Shown one piece after another: positions 16,643 through 24,223 of a stretch of 64,000 nt of DNA (positions within the stretch are counted from its first letter, which is position 1; every line of letters begins with the position of its first letter). Made by a program: the position numbers and the translations under genes. Under the pieces are notes generated by a model, which worked only from the letters and a program-made list of their open reading frames with translations, did not search any database and was not told the DNA's origin. The stretch lies in assembly GCF_014645835.1 (NCBI RefSeq), contig NZ_BMMM01000011.1:186001-250000 (forward strand). Direction: 5' to 3'. The stretch comes from Streptomyces albiflavescens. GTDB taxonomy: Bacteria; Actinomycetota; Actinomycetes; Streptomycetales; Streptomycetaceae.

Positions 16643-17875
16643 ATGACCACCGAATCCGTCTTCACCGGCCTCAAGGTCCTCGACGCGTCGAGCTTCATCG
16701 CCGCACCGGCCGCAGCCACCGTGCTCTCCGACTTCGGAGCGGACGTCATCAAGATCGAGCCGCCGGGACAGGGAGACCCCCAGCGGCGGCTGAGCTCCGT
16801 GCCGCCCAGCCCCCGGGCGCAGGCCAACTACAGCTGGCACCTCGCCAACCGCAACAAGCGCGGCATGGTGATCGACCTGAAGTCACCGGCGGCCACCGAG
16901 GTCCTCAAGCGCCTCGTCGAGTGGGCTGACGTGGTGATCACCAACTTCCCGCACGGCACGCGCGAGAAGCTGCACCTCGGCTACGACGAGGTCGCGGCCT
17001 GGAACCCGCGGGTCGTCTACGCCGACATCACCGGCTTCGGGGACACCGGCCCCGACGCCGGGCAGCCGGGCTTCGACCTCACCGCCGCCTGGTCGCGCAG
17101 TGGGCTGCTGGCCTCCACCCGGGACGTGGGAGCCCCGCCGACGGTGCCGGTATGGGGCAGCGGCGACTACATGTCGGCGATCGCCATCTACGCGGCGATC
17201 GTGACCGCCCTCTATCGCCGTGAGCGCACGGGACAAGGAGCCAGTGTCGGGACGTCGCTGCTCGCCGCGGGCGTCTGGGCCACGGGGACGCTCGTGGCCG
17301 GCGCGCTCGCCGGCGGCACGCCGTTCGAGCTGCACGACCGCAACGCTCCGGCGAACCCGCTGATCAACCCCTACCGGACCGCGGACGACGAGTGGTTCAT
17401 GCTGGTCGCCTCGCCCGCGCACTGGCCGGGACTGACGCGGGCCATCGGGCACCCCGAACTGCTCGAGGATCCCCGTTTCGCGGACGTCGAGGGCTTCGTC
17501 AAGAACTCCGCCGCGCTGAGCGAGCTGCTCGACGCCGAGTTCCGCTCGCAGCCTTTCGCCCACTGGAAGGACGCCCTGGCCCGGGAACGCGTCACCTACA
17601 GCCTCATTCAGACGCCGGAGGAGGCCGCGCGGGATCCGCAGCTGCGCGCGAACGACATCGTGGTGCCGCTGGAAGGAGTCAGCGGGCTGGAAGAAACCAT
17701 CAGCAGCCCGGTCAACCTCCGAGGGGTGCCGAAGGTGCCGGCGAAGCGAGCACCCGATCTGGGCGAGCACAACGACGAGATCCTCGCCGAGCTGGGATTC
17801 GGCCTCACCGAGATCGCCGAGCTGCGCGCCAAGGGAGCGATCCCCGGCGCGACGGAAGCGGAGGCGCCGCGATGA
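16643..17875 (+). CDS. CaiB/BaiF-type class III CoA-transferase
   Basis: These 410 residues begin FTGLKVLDASSFIAAPAAATVLSDFGADVIKIEPP, the classic class III (family III) CoA-transferase N-terminus. The catalytic Asp is probably in GQPGFDLTAAWSRSG. Such enzymes move CoA between carboxylic acids (formyl, carnitine, succinyl-malate types). It lies five bases after the acyl-CoA dehydrogenase and overlaps the crotonase by four bases, so it is in the same operon. Substrate specificity cannot be read from the sequence. Confidence 0.9.
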   Translation: MTTESVFTGLKVLDASSFIAAPAAATVLSDFGADVIKIEPPGQGDPQRRLSSVPPSPRAQANYSWHLANRNKRGMVIDLKSPAATEVLKRLVEWADVVITNFPHGTREKLHLGYDEVAAWNPRVVYADITGFGDTGPDAGQPGFDLTAAWSRSGLLASTRDVGAPPTVPVWGSGDYMSAIAIYAAIVTALYRRERTGQGASVGTSLLAAGVWATGTLVAGALAGGTPFELHDRNAPANPLINPYRTADDEWFMLVASPAHWPGLTRAIGHPELLEDPRFADVEGFVKNSAALSELLDAEFRSQPFAHWKDALARERVTYSLIQTPEEAARDPQLRANDIVVPLEGVSGLEETISSPVNLRGVPKVPAKRAPDLGEHNDEILAELGFGLTEIAELRAKGAIPGATEAEAPR

Positions 17876-18654
17876 GCACGGCGTCCGAAGCGTCCGGCAT
17901 GGTGCTCCACGAGCGCCGCGGCAGCGTGCTGACCATCACCATTAACCGCCCGGCCCAGAAGAACGCTGTCGACCACGAGGCTGCGGTACAACTCGCCGCG
18001 GCCGTGGATCTGCTCGACGCGGACCCGGAGCTGTCCGTCGGCGTACTCACGGGCGCGGGCGGGGTGTTCAGCGCCGGCATGGACCTGAAGGCATTCGCCA
18101 AGGGCGAGCTGCCGGTGATCCCCGGCCGGGGATTCGGTGGGCTCACCGACACGGCGGTGCGCAAGCCGTTGATCGCCGCGGTCGAGGGCTGGGCCCTCGG
18201 CGGCGGCTTCGAGATGGTGCTCGCCTGCGACCTGATCGTCGCCGCGGAAGACGCCCGGTTCGGGCTTCCCGAGGTCACGCGCGGTCTCGTGGCGGCGGCG
18301 GGCGGACTGGTCAGGCTGCCGCGCCGCCTTCCGTACCACGTCGCCGCGCGCGTACTGCTCACGGGCGAGCCGCTGACCGCCGCCGAAGGCAAGGAGTACG
18401 GGCTCGTCAATGAGCTGACCCCACCGGGTGCCGCGCTGGACGGGGCCCAGGAGCTGGCGGAGCGCGTCGCGCGGAACGCACCGCTGGCGCTGGCGGCCGT
18501 CAAGGAAGTCCTGCGTGAGACGCAGGGCCTGAACGAGCGTGACGCCTTCACACGCCAGGACGAGATCACGAGCGGGCTGTTCTCCAGCGAGGACGCGGGG
18601 GAAGGCGCGCGGGCGTTCGCCGAGAAGCGCGCCCCCGTCTGGCACGGCCGCTGA
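17872..18654 (+). CDS. Enoyl-CoA hydratase/isomerase (crotonase family)
   Basis: This 260-residue crotonase-fold enzyme retains both positions used as catalytic glutamates in enoyl-CoA hydratase: Glu in WALGGGFEMVLACD and Glu in FGLPEVTRG. Oxyanion-hole phrases GVFSAGMDLKAF and ALGGG are intact. Starts within the CoA-transferase stop (ATGA). It likely hydrates the enoyl-CoA produced by the acyl-CoA dehydrogenase. Confidence 0.9.
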   Translation: MSTASEASGMVLHERRGSVLTITINRPAQKNAVDHEAAVQLAAAVDLLDADPELSVGVLTGAGGVFSAGMDLKAFAKGELPVIPGRGFGGLTDTAVRKPLIAAVEGWALGGGFEMVLACDLIVAAEDARFGLPEVTRGLVAAAGGLVRLPRRLPYHVAARVLLTGEPLTAAEGKEYGLVNELTPPGAALDGAQELAERVARNAPLALAAVKEVLRETQGLNERDAFTRQDEITSGLFSSEDAGEGARAFAEKRAPVWHGR

Positions 18655-18721
18655 TACCGGCCATGCCGGCCGTTTTCGTTGCCCCCCGCCCGTGTCCGAC
18701 TTTCAGGAGTGCTGACCAGCC

Positions 18722-19711
18722 ATGAATACGCACACACCCGTCCACCGTGTGGCGATCGTCGGCACCGGCACGATCGGTGCGAGCTGGGCGACGCACTATC
18801 TCGCCCGGGGCTTCGACGTGACGGCGACCGACCCCTCCCCGACCGCGGAGACGGCCCTGCGGTCGTACGTGGAGGCGGCATGGGACGCGGCTGCCTCGAT
18901 CGGGCTCGCGCCCGGAGCCTCGCCCGATCGCCTGAGCTTTACCGCGGACCTGCCTCGGGCCGTCGCGGACGCCGATTTCGTCCAGGAGAACGCACCTGAG
19001 CGCCCGGAGCTCAAGGTCAAGCTGTTCGCCGACATCGACGACGCCACACCGCCGGACGCGATCATCGCGTCGAGTTCGTCGGGCATCACGATGAGCGCCA
19101 TCCAGGCCGAGTGCCGGCGCCCGGAGCGGACCGTCATCGGTCATCCCTTCAACCCCCCGCACGTCGTCCCGCTGGTCGAGGTCGTCGGCGGGACGAGGAC
19201 CGCTCCGGAGACGATCCGGGACGTCATGTCGTTCTACGCCGCGATCGGCAAGAAGCCGATTCACCTCAAGAAAGAGCTTCCCGGGCACGTCGCCAACCGG
19301 ATCCAGGCCGCGCTGTACCGCGAGGTCGTGTACCTGGTCCAGGAGGGGGTGCTCGACGTGGCGGACTCCGACGACGCGGTGTCCTGGGGGCCGGGGCTGC
19401 GCTGGGGCGTCATGGGCCCCCATCTGCTGTGGCACCTCGGCGGAGGAGAGGGCGGCATCCAGCACTTCATGGACACGCTCATGCCGCGGATGGTGGCGTC
19501 CTGGGAGGAACTGGGCACCCCGAGGTTCACGCCCGAGCTCAAGGAGCAGATCGTCAACGGCGTCCTGGAGGAGGCGGGCAGTCACTCGGTGAACGATCTG
19601 GCCGCCCGGCGCGACGCGATGCTCTCGGCCCTGCTGGCCGTGCGCGCCCGGCACGACCCGTCCGGCCCGCCGAGCGCCGCGACCGGTCCCGAGACGAAGG
19701 AGGAACCGTGA
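18722..19711 (+). CDS. 3-hydroxyacyl-CoA dehydrogenase family, L-carnitine dehydrogenase-like
   Basis: These 329 residues contain an N-terminal NAD-binding Rossmann motif VAIVGTGTIGASWATHYL, the ENAPERPELK region, SSSSGITMS, GHPFNPPHVVPLVEVV and the C-terminal GPGLRWGVMGP phrase. This last pattern is common to L-carnitine dehydrogenase and L-gulonate 3-dehydrogenase-like members rather than fatty-acid beta-oxidation enzymes. It oxidises a 3-hydroxy acid or acyl-CoA with NAD. A small gap separates it from the crotonase; its stop overlaps the next GTG. Confidence 0.88.
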   Translation: MNTHTPVHRVAIVGTGTIGASWATHYLARGFDVTATDPSPTAETALRSYVEAAWDAAASIGLAPGASPDRLSFTADLPRAVADADFVQENAPERPELKVKLFADIDDATPPDAIIASSSSGITMSAIQAECRRPERTVIGHPFNPPHVVPLVEVVGGTRTAPETIRDVMSFYAAIGKKPIHLKKELPGHVANRIQAALYREVVYLVQEGVLDVADSDDAVSWGPGLRWGVMGPHLLWHLGGGEGGIQHFMDTLMPRMVASWEELGTPRFTPELKEQIVNGVLEEAGSHSVNDLAARRDAMLSALLAVRARHDPSGPPSAATGPETKEEP

Positions 19712-20610
19712 CGCAGCGGCAGGAGAGACTGTTCGTGCTCGAGGCCAGCAGCGGCGGTCGCCTGTTCTCCGTGAATCCCGACGGCTCCGACAAGAAGGTC
19801 CTCGTCACCGGGTGCAGGATCCCCGACGGGGTCGCCGTCGACGCGGAGGCCGGGCACATCTACTGGACGAACATGGGTGTTCCGCCGGAGAACGACGGCT
19901 CGATCGAGCGCGTGGACCTGGACGGAGGCAACCGGACGACGATCGTCCCCAGCGGCGTCACGCACACGCCGAAGCAGCTCCACTTCGAGGCCGTCGGCCG
20001 CAAGCTGTACTGGGGTGATCGCGAAGGTATGCGTGTGATGCGCTGCGACCTCGACGGCTCGAACGTCGAGACCCTCGTGCAGACGGGCCAGGGAGAGGAC
20101 GACCGCCGCGACGAGACCAGGTGGTGCGTGGGAGTCGCCGTCGACCCGGTCGGCGGACACCTTTACTGGACACAGAAGGGCCCGAGCGACGCGGGACTCG
20201 GGAAGCTCCTGCGGGCCGGAATCAGCCTGCCTGCCGGGGAGACAGCAACCGGACGCGGCGACATCGAGGTGCTGTTCGAGGGGCTGCCGGAGCCGATCGA
20301 CCTGGAACTCGACCTCGTGGAGCGCATGCTGTACTGGACGGATCGCGGGGACCCGCCGCAGGGCAACAGCGTGAACCGCTCGCCGATGGACCCCTCGGGC
20401 GGGCAGCGGACGCCCGAGATCCTGCTGACCCACCTGATGGAAGGCATCGGCATCGCCCTCGATCCGGACACCGGCCGCATGTACGTGACCGACCTGGCCG
20501 GGAACGTCTACGCGGCCGATCTCGAGGGATCGAACCGGAGGGAGATCCTCGTCCTGCAGGGCAACCTCACCGGCATTGCCCATGCCGTGCTGACCGGAAC
20601 GAGGGGCTGA
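19708..20610 (+). CDS. YWTD-repeat (LDL-receptor-type) beta-propeller protein
   Basis: These 300 residues consist of repeated beta-propeller blades with YWT/YVT motifs: GHIYWTNMG, RKLYWGDREG, GHLYWTQKG, RMLYWTDRG, GRMYVTDLA. Each blade carries a D-G-S/N-R type turn (SIERVDLDGGN, VMRCDLDGSN, YAADLEGSN). It has no signal peptide, so it is probably cytosolic and may be a lactonase- or SMP-30-like hydrolase, or a sugar/carboxylate-sensing propeller. GTG start overlaps the dehydrogenase stop and has AAGGAGG four bases upstream. It is the last gene of the five-gene operon. Confidence 0.85.
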   Translation: MTQRQERLFVLEASSGGRLFSVNPDGSDKKVLVTGCRIPDGVAVDAEAGHIYWTNMGVPPENDGSIERVDLDGGNRTTIVPSGVTHTPKQLHFEAVGRKLYWGDREGMRVMRCDLDGSNVETLVQTGQGEDDRRDETRWCVGVAVDPVGGHLYWTQKGPSDAGLGKLLRAGISLPAGETATGRGDIEVLFEGLPEPIDLELDLVERMLYWTDRGDPPQGNSVNRSPMDPSGGQRTPEILLTHLMEGIGIALDPDTGRMYVTDLAGNVYAADLEGSNRREILVLQGNLTGIAHAVLTGTRG

Positions 20611-21011
20611 TCCCGAGCCTCGTTGATCGAGTCTTCGAGGACGCTGAGCCCGCGGATGACGGCCCTGGGGCGGTCCGGCGCGGAAATTGCCCTGACCTGT
20701 GGTTATCCCAGTAGCCGAAGAAGTGACCAGCGGTCGCGTCGACCTCGGGCTTTGCAATCCTCCCGTGTGCTGACCTGTGATCGGACCGTCGACGCTTGTC
20801 AGCGTCGGTCTACGGGAGCTCCCTTTCACGCCCTGCAGACGGCCCAGAGCACCGTGGTGATGCTGCGAGGCCCGTGCGGCGAGAACTGAGTCCCGTGCGG
20901 CAAGAAGTAAGGGGGGTGTGATGAGGCGGCGGCCGTTGCTGCACGGGGTTGTCAGTGGCAAGTACTAACGTGCCCGCACCGTCCCGTCGATCTTTGTACG
21001 TGCGAGGAGCC
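20611..21011. other. Intergenic region holding left copy of flanking repeat
   Basis: This 401-bp gap between the YWTD gene and the DUF1963-like gene begins with the left copy of a roughly 100-bp element found again after the DUF1963-like gene. The remainder shows no gene and no obvious terminator. Confidence 0.5.
20621..20720. repeat. Flanking direct repeat, left copy
   Basis: Begins CGTTGATCGAGTCTTCGAGG and ends GGTTATCCCAGTAGCCGAAG. The ends match the right copy (21922-22043) closely (24 of the last 26 bases). The final part corresponds to the last codons of the CAP-domain gene on the minus strand, present here without the rest of that gene. Confidence 0.75.
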
Positions 21012-21821
21012 ATGATGCCCGGAGGCACACCCGAGTTGCCCGCGAAGGACCTGCGCACCCTGATACCTGAGTACGCGGGCCTTGCCCGGGAAGCCACCCT
21101 CCTCAACCCGGAGCCCGGCGACCCCGGCGCGCGGGAGAGTTCGCTGGGGGGCGAGTTGCTGTGGCCCGCGGACGAGCCGTGGCCGTACTGCGCGCAGGAA
21201 GGCCACTGGACGTTCGGGTCCGACTGGCGCAACCGCACCGAGATTGTCCCGGGGGCGGTGCCGATGGTGCCGATTCTCCAGCTGTTCGCCCGGGATGTGC
21301 CGGGGCTGGAGTTCCCGGAGGGGAAGGATCTGCTGCAGCTGGTCTGGTGCGCGCTGATACATGAGCAGGATTCCGGGCCGGTGATGCCGCAGCTGTACTG
21401 GCGCAGCGAGGCGGAGGTCGTGGCTGGAGGGCTGCTGTCCGAGATCCCCGGGGTGAGCGAGGGGGAGTACGACGAGGACCACATGCCGGAACCGTCCACG
21501 TTGTCCCCGATGACCGCGGAGGACTATCCGAGGTGGCTCGATCTGCCCAAGGACATCTGGGAGACCTGGGAACCTCGTCTCCGGTTGCCGACGGGCGGTT
21601 CCATGTGGCCACCCGACTCCAACGTCATCGGGACGAAGGTCGGCGGCTGGCCCGCCTGGACGCAGCCTGCCGACTGGCCGAACTGCGAGAGCGGACACCG
21701 CATGGAGCACCTTCTGACCATCACCGGCGACATTCAGTTGGGCGACTGCGGTGGCGTCTACTTCTTCCATTGTCGCCAGTGCCCCGGCCTCCCATGGGAC
21801 TGGCGCTTCGACTGCCACTGA
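21012..21821 (+). CDS. DUF1963 (YwqG-like) protein
   Basis: This encodes about 269 residues. The C-terminal half is DUF1963-like: IGTKVGGWPAWTQPADWPNC, HLLTITGDIQLGDCGGVYFF and HCRQCPGLPWDWRFDCH with clustered Cys and His. The function of DUF1963 proteins is not established; some are found beside immunity or toxin genes. AGGAG sits right before tandem ATGs at 21012 and 21015; the latter has better spacing. A TTG at 20949 would extend it by 21 residues. It is bracketed by diverged direct repeats, suggesting insertion as a cassette. Confidence 0.75.
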   Translation: MMPGGTPELPAKDLRTLIPEYAGLAREATLLNPEPGDPGARESSLGGELLWPADEPWPYCAQEGHWTFGSDWRNRTEIVPGAVPMVPILQLFARDVPGLEFPEGKDLLQLVWCALIHEQDSGPVMPQLYWRSEAEVVAGGLLSEIPGVSEGEYDEDHMPEPSTLSPMTAEDYPRWLDLPKDIWETWEPRLRLPTGGSMWPPDSNVIGTKVGGWPAWTQPADWPNCESGHRMEHLLTITGDIQLGDCGGVYFFHCRQCPGLPWDWRFDCH

Positions 21822-21921
21822 CAGCTGAGGTCGGTGGATCGGCTTTGGGGTGGCGCTGCTTCGGCGCGAGTGATCACGGCCCCGTAAGCTTCCGGCGCGT
21901 CGAGCCCCGTATCCGGGCCGC

Positions 21922-22043
21922 CGTTGATCGCGTGTTCAAGGACGACGATGGTGTTCAAGGACGACGATGGTGCGGGTGACGGCCCCGAGACGGCCCAGGA
22001 AGGCTCTTGAGCCTCTGACCTGCGGTTATCTCAGTAGCCGAAG
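21922..22043. repeat. Flanking direct repeat, right copy
   Basis: Begins CGTTGATCGCGTGTTCAAGG and ends GGTTATCTCAGTAGCCGAAG, matching the left copy after removal of an internal exact 19-bp tandem duplication (21932-21950 and 21951-21969, GTGTTCAAGGACGACGATG). Its right end overlaps the last four codons and stop of the CAP-domain gene. Confidence 0.75.
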
Positions 22044-22996
22044 TCCTGCGTCCACCACGGGCCGCCCGAGCCGAAGTGGGCTCCGACGCCGAGGGTCTTG
22101 AAGTCGCAGTTGAGGATGTTGGCGCGGTGGCCGGGGCTGTTCATCCAGGCCTCCATCACCGCCGCGGCGGTGGCCTGGCCGCGGGCTATGTTCTCGCCGC
22201 CCAGGCTGGTTATCCCGGCCTTGGCCGCCCGGTCCCAGGGGCTGAGCCCGCCCGGGTCGGTGTGGTCGAAGAAGTCGCGGGCGGCCATGTCCTCGCTGAA
22301 GGTCTGGGCCAGGTCGGTGAGGGCGCTGTTCGCCGACACCGCGCTGCAGCCCACCTTGGCCCGCTCCTCATTGACGAGCTTGAGCACCTGGGCCTCGGCC
22401 GCGGCCTCGGCGGAGACCGTCACCGGGGCGTTGGTCCTCGGCGCCTTCGTGGCGTGCTTGGTGGGCTTCGCGGGCTTCGGGGTCTTCGTCTTGCTGGGCT
22501 TGGCGGTGGGCTTCTTCGAAGGCGTCGTCGTCGGAGCGACGGACGACGTCGCGGGAGCGGCCGAGCCCGAGGGCGAAGCGGAGCGGTCCGCGTCACGGCT
22601 CGTCGATGTGCCCTCGCGGGAGTCGGCGCTGCCGGACGTGCCCCCCTGCTGGGTCTCCAGACTGGACGGGGAGCTCGCGGCCTGCACGTTGTCGGAGTTG
22701 TTGCTGCCGCCGCCGAGCGAGTAGTTGTCGCTGCCGGGCAGTACACCGGTCGCGACGGCGACGGTGCCCAGCGCCACGGCCGCCGAGACGCCGAGCAGAC
22801 CCGTGCGGACGGGGGTCGCGGCCTTCCTCTTGCGGTGCGAGCGGGCAGCGGCGGTGTGCGGGAGGTCGGCGACTGCGGCGTAGCCGTACAGATTCTCCGG
22901 ACCGTAGCTTTCCGTGTGCGTCCCGTTGGTTTCCGTGACCCCGGTGGCGCGGCCAGTGGCGGCGCGGCCGGCGGCGGAGCGTCGGTGGCGTCCCAT
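22031..22996 (-). CDS. CAP-domain (SCP/PR-1-like) membrane-anchored protein
   Basis: This 321-residue protein starts MGRHRRSAAGRAATGRATGV. A cytoplasmic N-terminus of about 60 residues with a RSHRKRKAA basic patch precedes a transmembrane segment (about 65-87). A Ser/Thr/Pro/Lys-rich linker (about 100-195) reaches an extracellular CAP domain (about 200-321) with EAQVLKLVNEERAKVGC, SEDMAARDFFDHTDPGG, GENIARG and MNSPGHRANILNC. CAP proteins include nucleases, proteases and lipid binders; the Streptomyces role is unclear. GAGGAAGG lies ten bases before the ATG. Confidence 0.9.
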   Translation of the reverse strand: MGRHRRSAAGRAATGRATGVTETNGTHTESYGPENLYGYAAVADLPHTAAARSHRKRKAATPVRTGLLGVSAAVALGTVAVATGVLPGSDNYSLGGGSNNSDNVQAASSPSSLETQQGGTSGSADSREGTSTSRDADRSASPSGSAAPATSSVAPTTTPSKKPTAKPSKTKTPKPAKPTKHATKAPRTNAPVTVSAEAAAEAQVLKLVNEERAKVGCSAVSANSALTDLAQTFSEDMAARDFFDHTDPGGLSPWDRAAKAGITSLGGENIARGQATAAAVMEAWMNSPGHRANILNCDFKTLGVGAHFGSGGPWWTQDFGY

Positions 22997-23149
22997 CTCC
23001 TGGGCCTTCCTCGTCTTGCGGTCAGCGGTCCTCAGTCGAACCTCACTCGAAAGAGTGAGTTTCACATGAGACTCATTGGGTCGGGACGGTACCGCATGCC
23101 GCGAGGGGAGGAAGTGCTCCGAGAGACATTGTCCGGTTAGCGTGCACCC

Positions 23150-23431
23150 ATGAACGAGGTTGCACGGGTGGTCGTCTGGGTGCGCGGCAGGGTCCAGGGC
23201 GTGGGTTTCCGCTGGTTCACGCGCGCCAAGGCGCTGGAGATCGGCGGGCTGCGTGGTTTTGCTCTCAATTTGGACGACGGACGGGTCCAGGTGGTCGCGG
23301 AGGGCTCCCGGGACGGATGCCAGAGTCTGCTCGACTGGCTCCAGGGCGACGACACGCCCGGGCGGGTAGACGGAGTCACTGAGATCTGGGACACGCCCCG
23401 GGGGACCTATGACGACTTCGCGATCCGCTGA
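23150..23431 (+). CDS. acyP: Acylphosphatase
   Basis: This 93-residue protein carries the acylphosphatase signature GRVQGVGFRWFT with catalytic Arg, and the second-signature GFALNLDDGRVQVVAEG with Asn. The enzyme hydrolyses acyl phosphates such as acetyl phosphate or carbamoyl phosphate. In actinobacteria it often precedes smc, as here with one small gene between. Confidence 0.95.
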   Translation: MNEVARVVVWVRGRVQGVGFRWFTRAKALEIGGLRGFALNLDDGRVQVVAEGSRDGCQSLLDWLQGDDTPGRVDGVTEIWDTPRGTYDDFAIR

Positions 23432-23811
23432 CGGTGACCGGTGCAACGGCCCAGGAGGAAGCGGTATGGCATGCCACCGGCACCTGCCAGAAGCAGAAAT
23501 GACCTGGTGGTTGCCAAGAACGGCTTGTCGTGGCAGGCTCCGCAGTTAAGGATGATCTCCACGCCCTGAGGGCCCCGCAGGAGTCGCAGCGCAGCCGTTC
23601 AAGGGCCGCGCGACAGCGGGTTGCCCGCCAATACGGGGCGTGATCGTGTTGACCGTCAAACTTTTTGGTGAGACGCTGAAAGCCCCGCGCACCTTAGCTG
23701 TTTGGCATGTGGAACGGCAGCAGGACATCAGCAGTGTCAAGCATCGCGGGTGCGATTCCCTCACGACCCACACCGCTTCGGTCGGTCACTCAGTGTGGAG
23801 GACCATCCATC
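23432..23811. other. acyP to small coiled-coil gene intergenic region
   Basis: These 380 bp lack a credible gene. They contain a short palindrome TGGCATGCCA (23467-23476) and TTGACCGTCAAACTTTTTGG at 23648, a plausible -35 region although I find no clean -10. Relatively AT-rich for this chromosome around 23640-23720. Confidence 0.45.
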
Positions 23812-24015
23812 ATGGCAAAGGCGCTTCTCGGTTACGTCGGCGGTTCCGACCCGCGACTCATTGCCGAGATGCGACGGCTCCAGCAGCGCGTACAGGACCT
23901 CGAATCCGAGCTCGTACGGATCCAGGCCGAGAACGACGCGCTCGCGGCTGCCGCTTCTCACGATTCGCTTCTCGAGAGCATCGACGTACCCCAGGCGGAG
24001 CCTGCGCTCACCTGA
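23812..24015 (+). CDS. Small conserved coiled-coil protein
   Basis: A 67-residue protein, MAKALLGYVGGSDPRLIAEM, followed by a leucine-heptad helix (RRLQQRVQDLESELVRIQAE). GTGGAGGA lies about ten bases upstream of the ATG. It has its own T-rich terminator, so it is a monocistronic gene just upstream of smc. Function not recognised; size and heptads suggest a self-associating or partner-binding helix. Confidence 0.82.
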   Translation: MAKALLGYVGGSDPRLIAEMRRLQQRVQDLESELVRIQAENDALAAAASHDSLLESIDVPQAEPALT

Positions 24016-24082
24016 TCACTGCACCGCACTACGACAGCAGTGGTTGGGCAGCCCCTATCAACCGCTAAGTTGTCAGATTTGC

Positions 24083-24112
24083 AAGGGACGCCCTGCGGCG
24101 TCCCTTCTTTCT
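24083..24112 (+). terminator. Rho-independent terminator after small coiled-coil gene
   Basis: GGGACGCC-CTGC-GGCGTCCC (24085-24104), flanked by AA/TT pairs and followed by TTCTTTCTTT. It is the one hairpin in the window with a conventional T-rich tail. Confidence 0.85.
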
Positions 24113-24223
24113 TTCCCCCGCGCATAGTTCCACTGTCTTTAACGTCTGGTGTGCCCTGCACGTTCATGGGTGAAACCGCGCGTTCATGGAGTGAGACCGG
24201 CACGAAAGGTAGAGTCCGGCGGC

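Noticed and set aside
19582..20961. Minus-strand open frame opposite the YWTD gene
   Set aside because: It has no recognisable domain, while the plus frame contains regular YWTD blades.
21758..21958. Minus-strand 66-residue frame beside the flanking repeat
   Set aside because: It lies over the repeat and the DUF1963 3' end, has no domain and no ribosome-binding site; treated as non-coding.
23735..23775. GCGGGTGCGATTCCCTC looks like a tRNA T-arm
   Set aside because: No acceptor, D- or anticodon arms can be folded around it, and a full cloverleaf is absent.
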